Below, one piece after another: positions 57,049-60,043 of a stretch of DNA of 60,043 nt. The stretch spans positions 1 to 60,043 of the forward strand of contig CASEMS010000017.1 of NCBI GenBank assembly GCA_949288955.1, read 5' to 3'. The first letter of the stretch is position 1, and the number at the start of each line of letters is the position of its first letter. A program made the position numbers and the translations under genes. A model generated the notes under the pieces. That model was not told the DNA's origin. It worked only from the letters and a program-made list of their open reading frames with translations, and did not search any database. Source of the DNA: an uncultured Lentisphaeraceae bacterium. Its GTDB lineage: Bacteria > Verrucomicrobiota > Kiritimatiellia > RFP12 > DVOR01.

Positions 57049-59103
57049 ATGAAGCACGCATTCCTCTTCGGCGCGGTGGCGCTTTGGGTGGGGGCGGCCT
57101 CCGCGGCCGTCTCCGGCACGGTTTTCTGGGACTCAGACGGCAATGGCAAGCGGGACGCGGGCGAGGCCCCGTGCGCGGGCGCGGCGGTCTCCGACGACGC
57201 GGAGGGACGTTTTTCCCTCCCCGCCGACCACCCCAAGGCGCGCTTCGTCTCGCTCTCGGTGCCCGACGGCGCGCGCGTGGCGCGCCATTGGATCCCCGTC
57301 AAGGCGCAGGGCGACGGCTACGACTTTGCGCTCACCCCCTGGGCGCCCGCGGCGAAGGGGGCGCACACCTTCATCCATATCTCGGACACGGAGATGTCCG
57401 GCGGGGAGCAGCCCCACTACCGCGCGATGGCCGAGGGGCTGAGGAATCTGGCGCGGCAGGAGCGGGCCGCCTTCGTCATCCACACCGGCGACATCTGCTA
57501 TGAGCGCGGCCTCCGCGAGCACCAGGCCCTCTTCAAGGACGTGGGCGTGCCCGTCTTCTGGGCCATCGGCAACCACGATCTGGTGAAAGGCCCCTACGGC
57601 GAGGCGCTCTTCGAGAGCCTCTACGGCCCCACGTGGTATTCCTTCAACGCCGGCGGCACCCACTACGTCGTCCTCCCCATGCCCGGCGGCGACCACCGCC
57701 CCTCCTACTCCACCCGCGAGGTCGCCGCCTGGCTGCGCAACGACCTCGCCCTCCTGCCCCCCGGCACCCCGCTGGTCGTCTTCTGCCACGACCTCCTCTG
57801 CACCGGCGAACGCTTCGATTACGGCGGGGTCGACCTCGCCGCCCACGGCCTCCGCGCCTGGCTCTACGGCCACTGGCACCTCAACCACGCCCGCCGCCAA
57901 GGCGCCGTCCAGACCTTCTGCACCAACGCCCCGGAGAAGGGCGGCATCGACAGCGCCGTCAGCGCCTTCCGCCTCATGCGCATCGCCGCCGACGGCACCC
58001 CCCGCTCCGACCTCCGTTACGCCCCGCTCCCCAAGCCCTCCGCCCCGCGCGCCAAGACCCTCTGGAGCGTCCCCGTCGGCGGCGAGGTCCTCTTCTCCTC
58101 CCCCATCGCGGACGGCCGCGGCCGCCTCTTCCTCGGCGTCACCGACGAAAACCTGCGCGACGAGGGCGGCGTGGCGGCCTTCGACGCCGCCACCGGCAAG
58201 AAACTGTGGCACGCCCACACCCGCGCCGCCGTCAAAAACGCCATCGCCACCGACGGCGCGCGCGTCTACGCCCAGGATTCCGAGGGTTGGGTCTACGCCT
58301 TCGCCGCCGACGACGGCGCCAAGGTCTGGGAGTCCAAACTCCCCAACGCGCCCCTCCCCGGCCTCGTCAGCGGCGTGACCCTCGCCGACGACACCCTCTA
58401 CGCCGGCGCCGGCCAGAGCCTCACCGCCTTCGACCCCGCCACCGGCAAGAAACGCTGGCAGGGCGGCGGCTGGCGCCTCCGCGAAGGCACCCCCGACCGC
58501 CCCACCCTCGCCGATGGCGCCATCATCCTCGGTTCCCACTGGGACGCGCTCTGCGCCACCGACGCCGCCACCGGCAAACTCCTCTGGCGCAAGGCCGACG
58601 CCAACTTCCGCTTCCGCGGCTCCGTCGCCGCCCCCGACGGCAAGACCGTCTGGGTCCCCGCCCGCAAGAGCCTCTTCCAGTTGGAGGCCCGCACCGGCAA
58701 GGTGCTGCGGGGCAAAAACCTCGGCCTCAGCATCGAGAACGGCGGCCAGCCCCTCCTCACCGAGAAGCTCATCCTGCTGACGACCGTCGACGCCGGCCTC
58801 GTCGCCCTCGACCGCGCGACCCTGGAGGAACGCTGGCGCCTCCCCGTCGGCGAGGGCCTCGTCTTCGCCGCCCCCTACTCCCACAGCCCCATGCGCCCCA
58901 TCCAAGGCTCCGCCGTCCGCGCCGGCGACCGCGTGCTCGTCGCCGCCTCCGACGGTTGCCTCCACGCCGCCGACCTCGCCACCGGCAACCCCCTCTGGTC
59001 CAAGAACCTCGGCGCGCCCCTCCTCGGCACCCCCCTCGTCCACGAAGGCAAGGTCTACGTCGCCGACCTCCTCGGCACCCTCCACTGCCTCCCCTTGGAG
59101 TGA
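57049..59103 (+). CDS. exported metallophosphoesterase fused to PQQ-type beta-propeller
   Basis: 684 aa from ATG 57049 (GAAAGG upstream); ATG 57028 is possible. Signal peptide MKHAFLFGAVALWVGAASA. Residues 22-55 (SGTVFWDSDGNGKRDAGEAPCAGAAVS) look like a short Ca-binding surface-protein Ig-type module. A calcineurin-like phosphoesterase follows at about 105-310: D113 (HISDTE), D148 (HTGDICYERG), N175-H176 (IGNHD), FCHDLL, YGHWHLNH. The first motif has Glu (E115) where His is usual. The C-terminal half (345-684) is a beta-propeller of PQQ/outer-membrane BamB type, with blades ending in AATGKKLWHA, ADDGAKVWES, PATGKKRWQG, AATGKLLWRK, ATGNPLWSK. Extracytoplasmic; substrate unknown. Confidence 0.9.
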   Translation: MKHAFLFGAVALWVGAASAAVSGTVFWDSDGNGKRDAGEAPCAGAAVSDDAEGRFSLPADHPKARFVSLSVPDGARVARHWIPVKAQGDGYDFALTPWAPAAKGAHTFIHISDTEMSGGEQPHYRAMAEGLRNLARQERAAFVIHTGDICYERGLREHQALFKDVGVPVFWAIGNHDLVKGPYGEALFESLYGPTWYSFNAGGTHYVVLPMPGGDHRPSYSTREVAAWLRNDLALLPPGTPLVVFCHDLLCTGERFDYGGVDLAAHGLRAWLYGHWHLNHARRQGAVQTFCTNAPEKGGIDSAVSAFRLMRIAADGTPRSDLRYAPLPKPSAPRAKTLWSVPVGGEVLFSSPIADGRGRLFLGVTDENLRDEGGVAAFDAATGKKLWHAHTRAAVKNAIATDGARVYAQDSEGWVYAFAADDGAKVWESKLPNAPLPGLVSGVTLADDTLYAGAGQSLTAFDPATGKKRWQGGGWRLREGTPDRPTLADGAIILGSHWDALCATDAATGKLLWRKADANFRFRGSVAAPDGKTVWVPARKSLFQLEARTGKVLRGKNLGLSIENGGQPLLTEKLILLTTVDAGLVALDRATLEERWRLPVGEGLVFAAPYSHSPMRPIQGSAVRAGDRVLVAASDGCLHAADLATGNPLWSKNLGAPLLGTPLVHEGKVYVADLLGTLHCLPLE

Positions 59104-59133
59104 GGCGCGTTTGCGCGGGCGGATGGGGAATGG

Positions 59134-59139
59134 TATGCT
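59134..59139 (+). promoter_or_regulatory. -10-like box for the WXXGXW gene
   Basis: AATGGTATGCT, 27 nt before ATG 59167. Confidence 0.5.
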
Positions 59140-59166
59140 GTGCGATGAAGGAAAGGAGCGTGGCGC

Positions 59167-59658
59167 ATGAGACCTTTGGCGATGACCGTGGTGTTGTTGG
59201 CGTGCGGGGCGGGGATGGCTTGGGGCGGGCCGCCGCGAAGGCCCCCACGCAGGCCCCCGCCGCCCCCACCGCGTTGGCACAGGCCGCCCGCGTGGGGTTG
59301 GGGCGTGGGCATCGGCCCCTGGGGTGGCGTCCTCTCGTTCGGGACGCGCGTGGGGCGGCATGGCGCCTTCGGGCTGTCGTTGCCAATCGCGCCGCCCGTC
59401 GTCCGGGAGACGACGACGGTGGTGGTGCAGCCGCCGCCCCAACAGACCATCGTGGTGCAGCCCCCCGCGCCCAAGGAGACCGAGGAGCCCCCGACGCGCG
59501 CACCCGGCATCCTCCCCGCCTACGCGCCCAAAGAGGCCGCGGCGGCGAAGACCTGGGTGGAAGGCCATTGGCGCGTCACGCGCGACGAGGACGGCAAGGA
59601 GACCAAGCGCGTCTGGGTGGAAGGCCATTGGGAGACACCCCAGCCCTGTGCCAATTGA
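59167..59658 (+). CDS. exported proline-rich WXXGXW-repeat protein
   Basis: 163 aa, start ATG 59167 with GAAAGGAG upstream. Signal peptide MRPLAMTVVLLACGAGMAWG, then a Pro/Arg-rich stretch (PPRRPPRRPPPPPPRWHRPP), a Gly/Trp-rich segment (WGWGVGIGPWGGV), a Gln/Pro linker, and two WVEGHW repeats (KTWVEGHWRV, RVWVEGHWET) of the WXXGXW type found in periplasmic proteins. Function of such repeats is unknown. Likely periplasmic or surface-associated. Confidence 0.75.
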   Translation: MRPLAMTVVLLACGAGMAWGGPPRRPPRRPPPPPPRWHRPPAWGWGVGIGPWGGVLSFGTRVGRHGAFGLSLPIAPPVVRETTTVVVQPPPQQTIVVQPPAPKETEEPPTRAPGILPAYAPKEAAAAKTWVEGHWRVTRDEDGKETKRVWVEGHWETPQPCAN

Positions 59659-59699
59659 ACAGTGCCCCAAAGAAGGGATAAGTGGTCGGTTGACGAACC

Positions 59700-60043
59700 C
59701 GGCGAACGCCCAATGCACCTCGACCTCGCGCGTTTCGTCCTCACGCGGGCGGACGGCCTCGCCCAGAAAGTCCGCCGCCTGGCCGAACGCGCCCTTCGGC
59801 ATCACCGCCTCACGCTCGCGCTTGGCGTTGAGGTAAGCTTGCGTCTCCGGGGAGAGGTCGGCCTCCGTCTTCCCCTCACGCGCCAGGTGTTCGCGGAGCT
59901 CCCGTTCCCACTTCGGCTCGCGGAGCCTCCCCGCCTGCTGGCTGTTGCCGACGCCGTGCTTCTCGTCGAACTCCGGGCGCGTCCACGTGTAATCGGGGAC
60001 GGGGAGTCCCTTCTGGCCGTAGTAGTGGCCCAGCGTCACGCGG
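59700..60043 (-). CDS. partial unrecognised protein running off the window edge
   Basis: Minus-strand coding-like frame entering at 60043 (VTLGHYYGQKGLPVPDYT..., EFDEKHGVGNSQQ, EREAVMPKGAFGQAADFLGEAV). Charged and helix-rich with a natural composition down to about 59700. The frame has no stop before the WXXGXW gene on the opposite strand, so the true 3' end is unclear; a frameshift or decay near 59660-59700 is possible. No family recognised. Confidence 0.35.

Noticed and set aside
57133..60039. A 968-codon minus-strand frame at the right end
   Set aside because: Only its first 115 or so codons look coding; the remainder is the antisense of the phosphoesterase and WXXGXW genes.

Overview
The window is a high-GC (roughly two thirds G+C by eye) stretch of bacterial chromosome. 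A PEP-CTERM sorting signal (IPEPTALALL at 55933-56646), a fungal-length SAICAR synthetase, YejE-type peptide permease, GH20 glycosidase, secreted TPR and PQQ-propeller proteins, and dense families of intergenic palindromic repeats together suggest a PVC-superphylum bacterium, most plausibly Kiritimatiellota/Verrucomicrobiota. That placement is inference; no rRNA or ribosomal protein gene is present to settle it.

Layout. 1-6254 is a decayed Mu-like prophage or its cargo: hypothetical genes, the N-terminal part of a Mu-type transposase, an XRE repressor with an iterated operator facing a Ner-like/ribbon-helix-helix early operon, and two frameshifted virion genes (a MuF-like head protein with an unknown, possibly toxin, C-terminus, and a small gpG-like protein). 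6255-13359 is a complete type I restriction-modification island (hsdM-hsdS-hsdR, minus strand) enclosed by copies of a 174-bp direct repeat and by 22-bp-period palindromic repeats. 13360-19716 holds a GH20 enzyme, purC, and an M42 peptidase-nadC-coaX-yggT-yggU operon (NAD and CoA cofactor synthesis). 20077-27247 carries a secreted TPR protein, peptide ABC transporter parts (YejE-like permease, OppD-like ATPase) and two secreted endonuclease/exonuclease/phosphatase-fold genes. These converge on a seven-gene minus-strand operon (thyX, mrp, gingipain-fold-like lipoprotein, exbB, exbD, tonB, oppF; 27315-32715).

32749-35443 contains an rluA-type pseudouridine synthase, an aminotransferase, an Lrp regulator and tRNA-Gln(CTG) with encoded CCA. 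35681-36574 is a small lower-GC membrane-protein cluster next to that tRNA. 37012-45444 contains bioF-recD2 and ymdB-dinG-bioA, i.e. biotin synthesis interleaved with two repair helicases. 45525-55338 (minus) has a 1158-aa membrane-TPR protein, a degenerate polysaccharide deacetylase, rluA2, an AddA-like helicase-nuclease and der. 55413-60043 has trmL, the PEP-CTERM protein with a structured leader, a phosphoesterase-PQQ propeller fusion, a WXXGXW-repeat protein and an unrecognised partial gene at the edge.

Most notable. (1) A 17-nt hyphenated palindrome repeats with an exact 22-bp period at seven intergenic loci (27 units), with compensatory changes in the two arms, so pairing appears to be under selection. 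(2) A recurrent -10-like TATRCT/TACACT box lies upstream of most operons and sits only 6-8 nt from the start codon of bioF, trmL, der and thyX, implying leaderless mRNAs.
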